Assembly (NCBI RefSeq): GCF_964204645.1 | Contig: NC_134031.1 | Coordinates: forward strand, 10,764,501 to 10,828,500 | Reading direction: 5' to 3' | DNA from: Tubulanus polymorphus | Taxonomy: Eukaryota > Nemertea > Palaeonemertea > Tubulaniformes > Tubulanidae | Length of the DNA: 64,000 nt | Shown here: piece after piece, positions 47,173 to 57,999 of the stretch | How positions within the stretch are numbered: the stretch's first letter is position 1 | How the letters are laid out: the number at the start of each line of letters is the position of its first letter | Notes under the pieces: generated by a model | What the model saw: the letters and a program-made list of their open reading frames with translations, nothing else | What the model was told of the DNA's origin: nothing | Databases searched by the model: none | Translations under genes and position numbers: made by a program

Positions 47173-48324
47173 GCGCTTAGAAAACCGGTTACTCTCGATC
47201 TATGTCAAACCGCCTATATTTAATTGTATTAGGTTGTTTACAAAAACATCTGTGCCGCATTTTATATTCAGTTGAATGGGGTGTGCCTCATTTGAATATT
47301 GATCGAATGTGCTATTTCAGTTGAAAAGGATTAATCAATTACATCACAAAGGAACATCTGTTGCTCAGACAGTGTTTAGCTAGTGAATAACTGGCAGTTA
47401 TAAGCGCGCAGCACATAAGCATAGGAACGCATAGGATATTCTCTCTATAAACACAATTTTAGGAGTTTACAGTTATAAATGTAAGTACTGTTTTTGTTGT
47501 TATTAAGGCGTCGGGAAACGTTAAGCATGTAAAACTTACCCTGGTAAGATGCGTCACAAATGGCCATGTTTAAGTGCTGTAATTAATATTTTACAACTAC
47601 AACTTCAAGTTAGTTTTATTCTACACTAGATATTTATCTTTTAGATAACAAAATGAAGACCATTGAATCAAGAAAGTGAAGATGGATGGATGTGGAATCA
47701 GAAATAATGGATATTTCAACTCATGAAACTGTAGCAGTTTAGCCTTACTGTATAGGCTTTCAATGCATTACGTTTGTCGGAATTTCAATTGCGTCATTAA
47801 GCTGTTGTTAATGACACACAGTGACAGATGTTGTATTATACTTTATTAATTCCTGCATTCCACGCATACCTTACCGCTCCTGAGCCGAGCGGCTTGGAAT
47901 GTGGAAATCGATAATTATCGTAGAATAAAATATATGTGTGTTTATGAAATAGTATTTCCACCAGTCGTTTCTTTGAATTTATTTTCAGTTTGAGGATTTA
48001 TTATCGAGAATCCAAAATGACTTACCTGGACAGTTATAATTGCTGCTCCTAATAGATAAACAATAGTAGTGAGATATTAAATCCTTATTTAAATAGAATA
48101 TAATTAAAAAAAACAATAACTTCAACTAGCTAGTGAATTCTATTTTAATTTTTTATATTTTCTTTTGCAATTCTTGTTAACACTAGATTGAATAGATTTT
48201 GATAAGATTCGAATAAAAATTCTTCACCTTTAACTAACCTAGTCAATTAAGTATTAACCCAAAGAGATACTAATATCATTTTATAGTACTTATAATATTT
48301 TTTTCGCTTTTTTCTCTAATATAA
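47173..48324. other. Gene-free stretch of host-like composition
   Basis: From about 47,175 to 48,040 the DNA is less AT-rich than the flanking virus-like genes and has no open frame. It may be a later insertion or a rearranged host piece. From about 48,050 AT-rich DNA returns, running to the TATAAATG start at 48,325. Confidence 0.5.
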
Positions 48325-48927
48325 ATGTCAAAGAAATCGAGTAAGAATAGTATTGATATTGAAAAAACATTAGATGATTTGGGTATAAGTGATAATAAGG
48401 ATCCAGTTGTGTCTAATTCTATTCAAGTTAATAACAATATTGATTATGAATACTACTTATATTGTAAGCACCATCTTGAATTACTAATTGCTAGCGGGAA
48501 GTGTAAACAATTTTTAGCTAAGACCATTACTTTTCAAGAATTAGATGCTATGAAACCAGATAAAGTAATAAAATATTTTAAGATTTATGAAGAAGCTAGA
48601 TTAGCTAGAATAAATGATTATATTTCAGATGGTATTGTCAAATGTTATTCAAAATTATGTAACCGGTTAATATCAATTGATGATGAAAATAAATTATATG
48701 GTGATTTGAAAAATGACTACTTAGTTATGACTGAATTACAAAAATGGGTTGGTTATCCTTCATTTCAATTAGGATCGGTTATGACATTAATTTCTACTGG
48801 CGTCATAACATTTTCGAATATCAAACCTATGGAATATAAATCAGGTAAGAACGAAACAGATGTACTACAACCAAGCGGTGAAACAGAAAATGAATCAGAA
48901 CAAAAATTAACTAAAATAAATGAGTGA
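48325..48927 (+). CDS. Unknown virus-like protein, 200 aa
   Basis: First gene of a tight four-gene plus-strand row. The start sits in TATAAATG. The product has a Ser/Lys-rich N-terminus, a central folded part (about residues 40-165, with YCKHHLELLIASGKC and YSKLCNRLISIDDENKLYGD) and a polar tail. No transmembrane segment or known motif was recognised. Its last codons overlap the next start by 8 bases. The frame is intact, unlike most genes further right. I do not assign a function. Confidence 0.75.
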   Translation: MSKKSSKNSIDIEKTLDDLGISDNKDPVVSNSIQVNNNIDYEYYLYCKHHLELLIASGKCKQFLAKTITFQELDAMKPDKVIKYFKIYEEARLARINDYISDGIVKCYSKLCNRLISIDDENKLYGDLKNDYLVMTELQKWVGYPSFQLGSVMTLISTGVITFSNIKPMEYKSGKNETDVLQPSGETENESEQKLTKINE

Positions 48928-49294
48928 TGGTGTTAAGAAAAAGGATAGATCCGAGAAACAAATTAAATGGGCAAGAGAATTAGGTAAAAGATCTGCAGAA
49001 TTAAAAAAAGCTAAGAAAAAGAAATTAACTGATATAAATGAATCACAGAAATTATCTGATATTGATTCAAAGAATAATCCATCTGATAGATTCAGCACAG
49101 CTGAATCTCATAATTACTTATATATTACAATTGGATTAGTAACAGTTATTATATTCTCTGGTGTAATATATAAATATAAGTATAAATCTGATTATAACAA
49201 TAATGATTCCAATGATAATAAACCTATCATACCAGAAAATAAGTCAAATCATAAAGTCATTGAAACTAAATCTAAATTATTATTAATGGATTAA
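48920..49294 (+). CDS. Lys-rich single-pass membrane protein, 124 aa
   Basis: The start lies in AAATAAATGAG, overlapping the previous gene. Residues 5-36 are very basic (KKKDRSEKQIK...KKAKKKKL). Residues 66-84 form one hydrophobic segment (YLYITIGLVTVIIFSGVIY), followed by a polar tail. The basic part could bind DNA or face a membrane interior. It ends 6 bases before the integrase gene. Function unknown; a virion membrane or packaging role is a guess from context. Confidence 0.7.
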   Translation: MSDGVKKKDRSEKQIKWARELGKRSAELKKAKKKKLTDINESQKLSDIDSKNNPSDRFSTAESHNYLYITIGLVTVIIFSGVIYKYKYKSDYNNNDSNDNKPIIPENKSNHKVIETKSKLLLMD

Positions 49295-49300
49295 AATAAG

Positions 49301-50392
49301 ATGAAAAAAGAACAATATTTAAGAGAGTTATATTATAACCCAGAAAGTGAAGTATCATATTCTAGCGTTTCAGAATTATGGGGTAAAATTAAATCTGATA
49401 AAGAAAATGGCAATATAAAATATAGTGAATTAAAATCATGGTTACAAAATCAACCAACATATCAAATCCACAAGAAAATGGATAAAACTTATTCAACAAG
49501 AAAAGTTATGGTTTCATATATCGATCAACAATGGCAAGCAGATTTAATTGACATGAAGAACTTAGAGGAATACAACAAAGGATATTTCTGGATATTAAAT
49601 GTTATAGACATATTCAGTAGATACGCATGGTCAATTCCAATCAAAAATAAAACTGGTATAGAAATGACAAATGCTTTTAAATCAATATTTAAAGAAGCTA
49701 TTCCAGATAAGATACAATTTGATGAAGGTAAGGAATTCTATAATAAACATTTTAAAAAACTATTATCTGATAACAATGTAGATTATTTTTCAACACATTC
49801 AGATAAAAAAGCATCTATTATAGAAAGATTTAATAAAACATTGAAAACTAGAATGTGGAAATATTTTACTGCTAATGAAACATATAAATATATCGATGCG
49901 TTAGATGATTTAGTGATAGGTTATAATAATTCTAAACATAGTTCTATTAATATGAAACCTATACAAGCTAGAAAAGAAGATAATTCAGAAATAGTTTGGA
50001 ATAATTTATATGGAGCGTTTGTTACACATGATTTCGGTGAACCTAGATTTAAAATAGGACAACACGTTAGAATATCTAAATATAGAAAAACATTTTATAA
50101 AGGTTATACCTCTAATTTTACAGAAGAAATATTCAAGATTAAAAAGATAATATTAACTAAACCTTTTGTTTATAAACTAGAAGATTTAAAAGATGAAGAA
50201 ATATTAGGTTATTTCCATGAACAAGAATTATCACTTGTACCAAATCCAGATGAAATAGAATACAAAATAGAAAAAGTATTGAAAACAAAAACTCTTAAAG
50301 GAAAAAAGTATTCTTTGGTGAAATATAAAGGATATGATGATAAATTTAATGAATGGATTTTATCTAGTAAAATTAAAATAATAAATGAATAA
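49301..50392 (+). CDS. Retroviral-type integrase with chromodomain, 363 aa
   Basis: The catalytic core spans roughly residues 70-230 with first Asp in WQADLIDM (D81), second in IQFDEGKEFYN (D141) and Glu in SIIERFNKTLK (E175), the DDE triad of the rve family, here with 33 residues between the last two. A beta-rich part (GQHVRISKYRKTF) follows, then a C-terminal chromodomain (about 312-363: YKIEKVLKTKT to YKGYDDKFNEWI). This order is that of Polinton/Maverick and adintovirus integrases. It would cut and join element ends to host DNA; the chromodomain may guide it to chromatin. No N-terminal HHCC zinc finger is evident. The frame is intact and its end overlaps the ATPase start. Confidence 0.9.
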   Translation: MKKEQYLRELYYNPESEVSYSSVSELWGKIKSDKENGNIKYSELKSWLQNQPTYQIHKKMDKTYSTRKVMVSYIDQQWQADLIDMKNLEEYNKGYFWILNVIDIFSRYAWSIPIKNKTGIEMTNAFKSIFKEAIPDKIQFDEGKEFYNKHFKKLLSDNNVDYFSTHSDKKASIIERFNKTLKTRMWKYFTANETYKYIDALDDLVIGYNNSKHSSINMKPIQARKEDNSEIVWNNLYGAFVTHDFGEPRFKIGQHVRISKYRKTFYKGYTSNFTEEIFKIKKIILTKPFVYKLEDLKDEEILGYFHEQELSLVPNPDEIEYKIEKVLKTKTLKGKKYSLVKYKGYDDKFNEWILSSKIKIINE

Positions 50393-50783
50393 AGATTTAT
50401 TTATATTTGAACCGCATAATATGTTAGTTACTGGTGTAACCAACTGTGGTAAAACACATTTCATATTAGACTTGTTAGAAACTATTTATAAGAATCATTT
50501 TGATAATATAATATTATTCTGCCCTACTTATGAAATGAATAAAACATATAATAGAGATATAGTTAAGATGAAAAAGGTTATTATATTAGATCCTAAAACA
50601 GTAAAAGAAAATTTAGACAATTGTATTAAAATAGCAATTGATACTTATAAAGGATCAAATATATTATTCATTATAGATGATTGCGCAAATTTACATGATT
50701 CAAAAGTTAGAGAAAGTGAGTTATGTTATTTAGCTTTCTCTGGGAGACATTTCGGGATAACAAAAATATACGTTTTCTCTTAA
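50385..50783 (+). CDS. A32-like DNA-packaging ATPase, short
   Basis: Residues 17-24 are Walker A (GVTNCGKT), residues 93-99 Walker B (ILFIIDD), and LAFSGRHFGITKIYVFS matches the region after Walker B in the FtsK/HerA-type packaging ATPases of Polintons, virophages and large DNA viruses (vaccinia A32 family). The start (AATAAATGAA) overlaps the integrase end by 8 bases. At 132 residues it is short: it stops right after the strand that usually ends in a sensing polar residue, so the C-terminal part is missing or the protein is a natural minimal form. Confidence 0.82.
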   Translation: MNKDLFIFEPHNMLVTGVTNCGKTHFILDLLETIYKNHFDNIILFCPTYEMNKTYNRDIVKMKKVIILDPKTVKENLDNCIKIAIDTYKGSNILFIIDDCANLHDSKVRESELCYLAFSGRHFGITKIYVFS

Positions 50784-50875
50784 TAAAAATAAAAATAGAT
50801 TATTTTATAACTATTTCTATACTTAGATTAATAATTTACATTTTTAATTTAAAAAATAAATATCTATATATTTGT

Positions 50876-50963
50876 GTACTAGACGTACGAGTAAGAAAGT
50901 AAGATTTCTTAGATTCTTGGATTCTTACCAAGATTCTTACTTTCTTACTCGTACGTCTAGTAC
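50876..50963. repeat. 88-nt palindrome between converging gene blocks
   Basis: GTACTAGACGTACGAGTAAG at the left and CTTACTCGTACGTCTAGTAC at the right are the outer part of perfect 29-base arms. The 30-base middle folds again (TTCTTGG/CCAAGA). It sits between the end of the rightward genes (50,783) and the end of the leftward genes (50,992). It may stop transcription from both sides, act in replication or mark an old terminus. Confidence 0.92.
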
Positions 50964-50991
50964 ATAGATATATAAATTAGTTTTATAATAA

Positions 50992-52248
50992 TTATTCTAA
51001 TTTTGTTTCTAATACTTTTATAAAATCATCTCTGTTTATATCTAATTCATCTAAATTCTTAGGTATATTTATTAATTTTAGTCGAGCCATCTTAACATAA
51101 TTATTAGTAGGTATATCAGCTTTTTCTCTTAATTTTTCTAAGTATTCATCAAAATCATCATAATCAAAATCAAAATGATATCTAAAATTATTTATCAGAT
51201 AACTTAAATCTATTTTTCTAAAATATGATAATTTATAAATTTGTTCAGGATTATCTTCTGCATAAGCTAATGATTTATCAAATAACAACTTATAGAATAT
51301 ATAATATTGGTTAGTTTTAGGATTAAAATATTTGATATATTTCTTTGGGTTATTTAACAATGGTATCATACTCACCATTTTATAAACATTAATTAGATGT
51401 AATTTTGATTTATAATGAGTATTTTCATCAACAGGTTCAATTTTCTTATTACAATATTGACACGTTTTATTTCTTTCTATTTCTTCTAATTTCTTTTCAT
51501 TTTCTTCTAACACCCTTTCATTTTCTGTATGCGTTTGAGATTTTTTATGTTTAGAAAATTTACTTTTAGAAATATCTAAATCACAAATGTTACAATGTTT
51601 TTTAGAATCATCAATTGTTTCATTATCATTAGTTTCAATTGTATCAACATTATCTGTTATATTATCTATGGTATCTTTTGTTTCAATTGTATTAACATTA
51701 TCTATGATGTTATCTATTATATTATCATCAGATATATTATTATCATTATTATTCTTTTCTTTTTCTATATGTTTCTTTGATTTCTTATGTGATGCCCAAT
51801 TTTTATATGATATATATTTCTTACATACATCACAATATTTTTCATTTGTCTTTTTGGTTTTGATATCAGGTTCAATCTTATCATTATTAGATGTAGAAGG
51901 TAAAACATTATTAGATGTAGAAGGTATTATATTATTAGATGTAGAAGGTATTACATTATTAGATGTAGAAGGTATTACATTATTAGATGTAGAAGGTATT
52001 ACATTATTAGATGTAGAAGGTATTACATTATTAGATGTAGTAGGTATAACATTATTATCAATTATATTACTTAAATTATCAACAACACCACTTTTATTAT
52101 TATCGATTTCTATTAGTTTAGTTTTATAAATCTTAAAAATAGGATCAAATATCAAAGCTATATTACAAGGTATTACATAATATAATCCATCATTATTTTC
52201 AGGGGTATCGATATATGGAATATGTTTATATACTTTACCTCCTTCCAT
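50992..52248 (-). CDS. C2H2 zinc-finger protein with octapeptide repeats, 418 aa
   Basis: N-terminal 60 residues are unknown. Residues 65-120 are seven tandem NNVIPSTS octapeptides. Three C2H2 fingers follow, all C-x2-C-x11-H-x5-H (C139/C142/H154/H160; C219/C222/H234/H240; C263/C266/H278/H284), the matrin/U1-type spacing often used for RNA or DNA binding. Between them are Asn/Asp-rich linkers. The last 130 residues form a folded part with many Tyr/Phe/Lys. The start context is AATAAATGG. It is the last intact gene of the leftward block. The exact role is unknown; a nucleic-acid-binding regulator or structural protein is possible. Confidence 0.8.
   Translation of the reverse strand: MEGGKVYKHIPYIDTPENNDGLYYVIPCNIALIFDPIFKIYKTKLIEIDNNKSGVVDNLSNIIDNNVIPTTSNNVIPSTSNNVIPSTSNNVIPSTSNNVIPSTSNNIIPSTSNNVLPSTSNNDKIEPDIKTKKTNEKYCDVCKKYISYKNWASHKKSKKHIEKEKNNNDNNISDDNIIDNIIDNVNTIETKDTIDNITDNVDTIETNDNETIDDSKKHCNICDLDISKSKFSKHKKSQTHTENERVLEENEKKLEEIERNKTCQYCNKKIEPVDENTHYKSKLHLINVYKMVSMIPLLNNPKKYIKYFNPKTNQYYIFYKLLFDKSLAYAEDNPEQIYKLSYFRKIDLSYLINNFRYHFDFDYDDFDEYLEKLREKADIPTNNYVKMARLKLINIPKNLDELDINRDDFIKVLETKLE
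51889..52056 (-). repeat. 24-bp tandem repeat within the zinc-finger gene
   Basis: Seven copies of a 24-base unit (ATTATTAGATGTAGAAGGTA plus TTAC on the plus strand) encode the NNVIPSTS octapeptides. One copy reads GTAGTAGG. In-frame expansion is likely. Confidence 0.95.
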
Positions 52249-52281
52249 TTATTATATAAATTTTTTTTTAAAGTTAAAATT

Positions 52282-53531
52282 CTAATACATAACACTATTT
52301 AATTGAGAATTTACAATATTTAATTGCGCGTCAGATATAATATAAATGTCCATTTTAAAATTTTTGATTCCTTTATTCTTTGTCATGAATAATTGTATTC
52401 CATCTTTAGTGTTCTGTAATTTTTTTCCAGAACCATGTAATGAATTATCCTCTGTTGTTCTAAAATCTAACCATAATGCATATTTATTACCGGTATAATA
52501 ATCAATTTGATTAATATTACAATTTTCAGATGATTTTACTTTTTCATTCAAAAAATGTTTTCTAATTTCTGGCAATTGACCTATCATTCTCATTCCTTGA
52601 CAAAATATTTTATTTGCTATTCCTTCAAAAGTTATTTCTACTTTTGTTATTTCAGGATTATAATAATTATCAAGATTTATTGCGCCATTTGAATATGTAG
52701 CAATTGTAAAAAATATTGATATACCTTTAATAGATCTTCTTGGGAAGTTAATATTCTCATTAATAATTTCATCATTTGCATTAATAGATACAGTTTTAAA
52801 TTTATCAATATAATCATATAATAATGAAAATCCTTGATTGTATTGGTTTGAATTGTGTTAGCAATATTTTCATCAGTTACTGTATCATATTCTAAACATA
52901 TATTCGATAATTTATAACCCATATCTTTATTAACGCTAGATATTACAATTTCATTAACAGGAGCAAATGTTATTTCGAATATAACATCTTCTTGAATTGC
53001 GTATTTATATAAAGGCGCATTATTATTTATCAATTCAAAGTCTAATGGAATTTTACATTTGCTTCCATATATTCTTTTTATCAATTTATCTATAGCAGTA
53101 GTTAATATTGCATTATGTGCTTCTGATCTTAATTTATTTTGGTTTTCTGGTTGGATTCCTTGAAATATCATATTATTTCTATTTTCCTTAATTTAACCAT
53201 AAATCTTTATAATGCATAAATAAATTATAATCATCTAATGAGAAAACTGTTTCTGGGCCGATCTTTATAGTTAATTTTTTATAATCAAATATCTTCCAAC
53301 ATTATCAACAACATAATTATTATTATTACCAGTTACTTTTATATCGGCTGATAAATAAATACTATTTGGAACATAAAAAGTATTTTGTGTTAATCGAGGG
53401 ATTCTAACATATAAAGTTTTATCAGGATTAATATTAGAAGGGTTATGAGTAATTATATGATGTGATCTTTCTGCTTTAATAGCATTAGATATTCTAGAAA
53501 TCTTAGAAGGACTTATATAACTCCCACTCAT
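52282..53531 (-). pseudogene. Candidate major capsid protein gene, frameshifted
   Basis: Minus-strand coding is continuous in similarity of style but split: 53,531-53,271, then a piece in another frame to about 53,180, then 53,171-52,677, and 52,593-52,282 after a frame change. The region is about 1.25 kb, enough for roughly 415 residues. Segments such as DVIFEITFAPVNEIVIS and MGYKLSNICLEYDTVTDE are beta-strand rich and suit a jelly-roll capsid, and the gene is the largest beta-rich one in the element. The capsid call is inference. The start (TTAAATAAATGAG) shares the promoter-like context. At least three lesions make it non-functional here. Confidence 0.55.
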
Positions 53532-53552
53532 TTATTTAACAAAAAAATTAAT
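53532..53552 (-). promoter_or_regulatory. Shared T-rich + TAAATAAATG start context
   Basis: Reading the minus strand, a run of T (TTTTTTTGTTAAATA) precedes the start ATG. Equivalent contexts precede minus-strand starts at 52,248, 55,143, 56,652, 57,983, 58,874, 59,119, 59,474 and 60,194, and plus-strand starts at 46,519, 48,325 and 50,385. The TAAATG core is the classic late-promoter/start motif of poxviruses and is also seen in related large DNA viruses and virophages. Confidence 0.65.
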
Positions 53553-53581
53553 TATTTATTTTTTATTATGTTTATTTTTTA

Positions 53582-55143
53582 TTATTTTTTCTTGATATTT
53601 TTTGATATCATATTCACTAATCCAAAAATAATAGCACTTACAACTGTAATTAAAAATAAAATAATATGTTCAGCAGCAAAGTGAAGAATATTCCCTGCAG
53701 ATTTCAATATAAAACCAACAATTGATGCAATAATTCCGGGTAAACCTGCAGCAGATTTTTTAGATAGTTCCCATTAATATTTTGCTAATTTTTTTAAACC
53801 ATCTTTTACTTTATCTTGTATAGAATTATTATCTGGGGGTTTATCCGGTTTATTGGGAGTAGGAGTAGATTTCAGTGAATTTGATATAGCTAAACCTATT
53901 GTTGTGAATACCATAGTTACAGCTGTTAGAATTGAAAGAATTGTGATTCCTTCAAACTTAAATAATAATTTTATTCTATCTTTCAATGATATGTCAGAAT
54001 TTGGTTTTAGTATTAACTCTTTAACAACAACTTTTAATCTATTAATACAAAAATCATATGAATTTAATAATAATTTCATTTTTTCTTTCTGAAATTCTAT
54101 GTTATATTTTAAATCATCAATTTCTTTTTCTAAATATGCATTTCTTTTTTTAAATTCAATTTCTTCAATAACTTTATTATCTCTATCTAATTTAAATTGT
54201 TCTGATTCTTTTCTTGATTTAAATAATTCATCTTCTAAAGTTCTAATTTCTAAATCTCTTATACTTTTATCATGCGCAATTTTATCAGCTTCATTTTGTA
54301 TACTAATAATTTCTGTAATTGCTTTATCAGAAAATATATTTAAAGCTTCTAATTCTTGATGCATCAAGTAATCCATTTGGTAAAAGTTCTTCAATTGGTA
54401 CTTTATTTGATTTAAGTTTACTAGTTTTGGAAGTTATATTCTGTTCAGAAGTTGTTTCTGTTTCTAAATTATTTTTGATTGTTTTAAATAATTCATTAAT
54501 TCTTTGTTTAAATACTTTTTTATTTTGATTTATTTTTTCTTGTGTTACATTTTCTATTTCATCAATAATACTTATTTTTTTTAATTCTATCTGGTTCTAA
54601 TTTTTCCAAAATTGATTCTGCTAATATTTTGTCTTGATTTTTATAAGAGATATTAATATAATAATCTTCTTTCAAATGATAATAATATTCGCCATCTAAA
54701 AATTTTAATTCTCTTACTAAAAGTCTAGCACCTCTATCATTTATATTATATCCAGAATCTTTAAATATAGGTTTGAATTTATACATTTGGTCTATATAAT
54801 CTAAATCGTGTCTTACTAAATATGGATCTTCATATTTAGGATTTATTCTCAATTTAGATCTTCTATCAAATTCATCTGTTGATGGGGCTTTATAAACACT
54901 ATCTGCTAAATTAGAATTATATGCTGATTCATCATCATTATCAATATTAGTTTCTGCACCATTATAATCATCAACAATATATCCTTCATTATTAATTCCC
55001 ATTTCTCGAGGGATTCTAACATATAAAGTTTCATCAGGATTAATATTAGAAGGGTTATGAGTAATTATATGATGTGATCTTTCTGCTTTAATAGCATTAG
55101 ATATTCTAGAAATCTTAGAAGGACTTATATAACTCCCACTCAT
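53582..55143 (-). pseudogene. Duplicate (chimeric) copy of coiled-coil membrane gene
   Basis: This is a tandem copy of 55,194-56,652 whose first 45 codons are those of the capsid-candidate gene (start MSGSYISPSKISRI), joined at VRIP to the second gene at REMGINNEG. Compared with the other copy it has one extra T in a T-run near 54,572, a 5-base loss near 54,360 and a new stop at 53,774 (TAA where the other copy reads a Leu codon). The body is a coiled coil with two hydrophobic segments at the end. It is a dead by-product of an unequal tandem duplication. Confidence 0.85.
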
Positions 55144-55193
55144 TTATTTAACAAAAAAATTAATTATTTATTTTTTACTATGTTTATTTTTTA

Positions 55194-56652
55194 TTATTTT
55201 TTCTTGATATTTTTTGATATCATATTCCCTAATCCAAAAATAATAGCACTTACAACTGTAATTAAAAATAAAATAATATGTTCAGCAGCTAAGTGAAGAA
55301 TATTCCCTGCAGATTTCAATATAAAACCAACAATTGATGCAATAATTCCGGGTAAAGCTGCAGCAGATTTTTTAGATAGTTCCCATAAATATTTTGCTAA
55401 TTCTTTAAAACCATCTTTTACTTTATCTTGTATAGAATTATTATCTGGGGGTTCATCCGGTTTATTGGGAGTAGGAGTAGATTTTAGTGAATTTGATATA
55501 GCTAAACCTATTGTTGTGAATACCATAGTTACAGCTGTTAGAATTGAAAGAATTGTGATTCCTTCAAACTTAAATAATAATTTTATTCTATCATTCAATG
55601 ATATGTCAGAATTTCGTTTTAGTATTAACTCTTTAACAACAACTTTTAATCTATTAATACAATAATCAAATGATTTTAATAATAATTTCATTGTTTCTTT
55701 CTGAAATTCTATGTTATATTTTAAATCATCAATTTCTTTTTCAATTTGCATTTCTTTTTTTAAATTCAATTTCTTCAATAACTTTATTATCTCTATCTAA
55801 TTTTAATTGTTCTGATTCTTTTCTTGATTTAAATAATTCATCTTCTAAAGTTCTAATTTTTAAATCTCTTATACTTTTATCATGCGCAATTTTATCAGCT
55901 TCATTTTGTATACTAATAATTTCTGTAATTGCTTTATCAGAAAATATATTTAAAGCTTCTAATTCTTGATTTGTTGCATCAAGTAATCCATTTGGTAAAA
56001 GTTCTTCAATTGGTACTTTATTTGATTTAAGTATACTAGTTTTGGAAGTTATTTTCTGTTCAGAAGTTGTTTCTGTTTCTAAATTATTTTTGATTGTTTT
56101 AGATAATTCATTAATTCTTTGTTTAAATACTTTTTTATTTTGATTTATTTTTTCTTGTGTTACATTTTCTATTTCATTAATAATACTTATTTTTTTAATT
56201 CTATCTGGTTCTAATTTTTCCAAAGTTGATTCTGCTAATATTTTGTCTTGATTTTTATAAGAGATATTAATATAATAATCTTCTTTCAAATGATAATAAT
56301 ATTCGCCATCTAAACATTTTAATTCTCTTACTAAAAGTCTAGCACCTCTATCATTTATATTATATCCAGAATCTTTAAATATAGGTTTGAATTTATACAT
56401 TTGTTCTATATAATCTTGATCTTGTCTTACTAAATATGGATCTTCATATTTAGGATTTATTCTCAATTTAGATCTTCTATCAAATTCATCTGTTGATGGG
56501 ACTTTATAAACACTATCTGCTAAATTAGAATTATATTCTGATTCATCATCATTATCAATATTAGTTTCTGCACCATTATAATCATCATCAATACATCCTT
56601 CATTATCAATTCCCATTTCTCCCATTTCATAATCTTCTCCACTTTCTGCCAT
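55194..56652 (-). pseudogene. Coiled-coil membrane protein gene, one frameshift
   Basis: Two overlapping frames (56,652-55,741 and 55,778-55,194) are joined by a 2-base loss near 55,744; the duplicate copy lacks this lesion. The product would be about 480 residues: an acidic start (MAESGEDYEMGEMG), a Tyr/Lys-rich middle, a long coiled coil (roughly residues 170-330), then hydrophobic segments (ILSILTAVTMVFTTIGLAI, AAALPGIIASIVGFILKSAG, IILFLITVVSAIIFGLG) around a Pro/Asn linker. Such a layout suits a virion membrane or spike-anchoring protein, but no family was recognised. Confidence 0.75.
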
Positions 56653-56725
56653 TTACATAATAAAAAAATTAAAATTTAAAATATAATATTCCTCCTATAA
56701 CAATTCCTATACAAGTTATCGCTAA

Positions 56726-57983
56726 TTAAGCATTTTCATGGGATTTATTATCATTATCAGTTTTAATTATATCATGTTGAATATTATCAGTTTTAATATT
56801 TTCTGTAGTATTGTAATCTTTTATTTTAGAATCATTATTTAATTTAATATTCTTAGTTTTAGTTTCTGTTGATTGAATATGTTTTTTATTTTTTTCACCT
56901 TCCATTAATTTTGGAGCAGTAATTATCTTTTTATTTATATCATTTAATCCAAATGAATTATTTATTGTTGCAGTTTTAATTACATTATTATAACCAATTA
57001 TGTTCCCATCTTTAATACTAAATCATTTGAAATAATGAATAGATTAGGGCATATACAATAATTTAATCTAATATGTGATTTATCTAAATAATTTTGATAT
57101 CTCACAATGTTTTCTGGAATCGATCTATTTTTATCATTATGAATTGAATCTTCAAATAATACTTTAAATTGTTTCTGCACATCGAATGAAGTGTTATCAT
57201 TTCCAATTATTGGTGATCTTGTTTCTACTTGTGCGCCTAAAATACAAATTAAATACGTTCTAATAGATTGATTTATTCTTTGATTTATTCTTTGTATACC
57301 TGATTTTGTAAAACCTTCACTATTTTCTAAAATGAAATTAATCCAACCATTATTATTATTATCAATTTTATAATTATGATAAGCTGAAATTCTATGCATA
57401 TAATCAATTCTTTTTATTTCATACTCTTCACCAATACCTTGCAATTTACCATGCGCTCTACAATCAGAATTAATATTTATATTAAATTCATTACATATTT
57501 TATAAAATTTAGATTGATTAATATTATTATCCAATTCTTTAAAATATTTAGATCCGGGTAAAGGACATTCTAATTCATTTAATATTATTCTGATTTGAAA
57601 ATATGTGTGAAATCTAAATGTTGTGTGAATTAATTTTAAATCAGAATAATTCAAATTTTTATCTAAGTTATTTAAATGATCATTCCAACTTATACCACAA
57701 CCAGTTGTTGCACAATAAACAGCAAAATTTAATTGGTTCTGCCAATATTTCATATTAGATTTTACTTTATATATATGATATTCATCTTGAGTAACAGTAA
57801 CTTCATATGTATTAAATATATTTTCCATTTTAGAAAAAAAAACTGTGATTCAGTAACATAAATTTCTAAATTAGTTAATGCATTTAAAACTAAATTTTTA
57901 TATGTAATATTTTTATTAAAATCTATTGCAGGAATATTATATTTAATTGGTTTATTATATTGGAAAGCTTTTAGAAACCCCAT
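56726..57983 (-). pseudogene. Unknown virus-like gene with two frameshifts
   Basis: The minus-strand frame starts at 57,983 (TATAAATGGG; 57,983-57,762). It shifts at a run of nine T/A near 57,837, continues 57,828-56,998, and after another one-base shift near 57,005 runs to a stop at 56,726. The middle part (start MENIFNTYEVTVTQ, with NFAVYCATTGCGISWNDHL) is well conserved in style and has several Cys; the tail is Asn/Lys-rich and disordered. It may be structural. The ATG at 57,828 is probably internal, because upstream codons in the other frame look genuine. Confidence 0.7.
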
Positions 57984-57999
57984 TTATATAATTAAAAAA

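Noticed and set aside
51587-52129. 180-codon plus-strand frame rich in LLDVEGIT
   Set aside because: It is the antisense shadow of the 24-bp repeat in the zinc-finger gene.
53853-54528. Plus-strand frames opposite the coiled-coil genes (also 55,465-55,969)
   Set aside because: They mirror the minus-strand coding sequence and occur in both duplicate copies with no motif.
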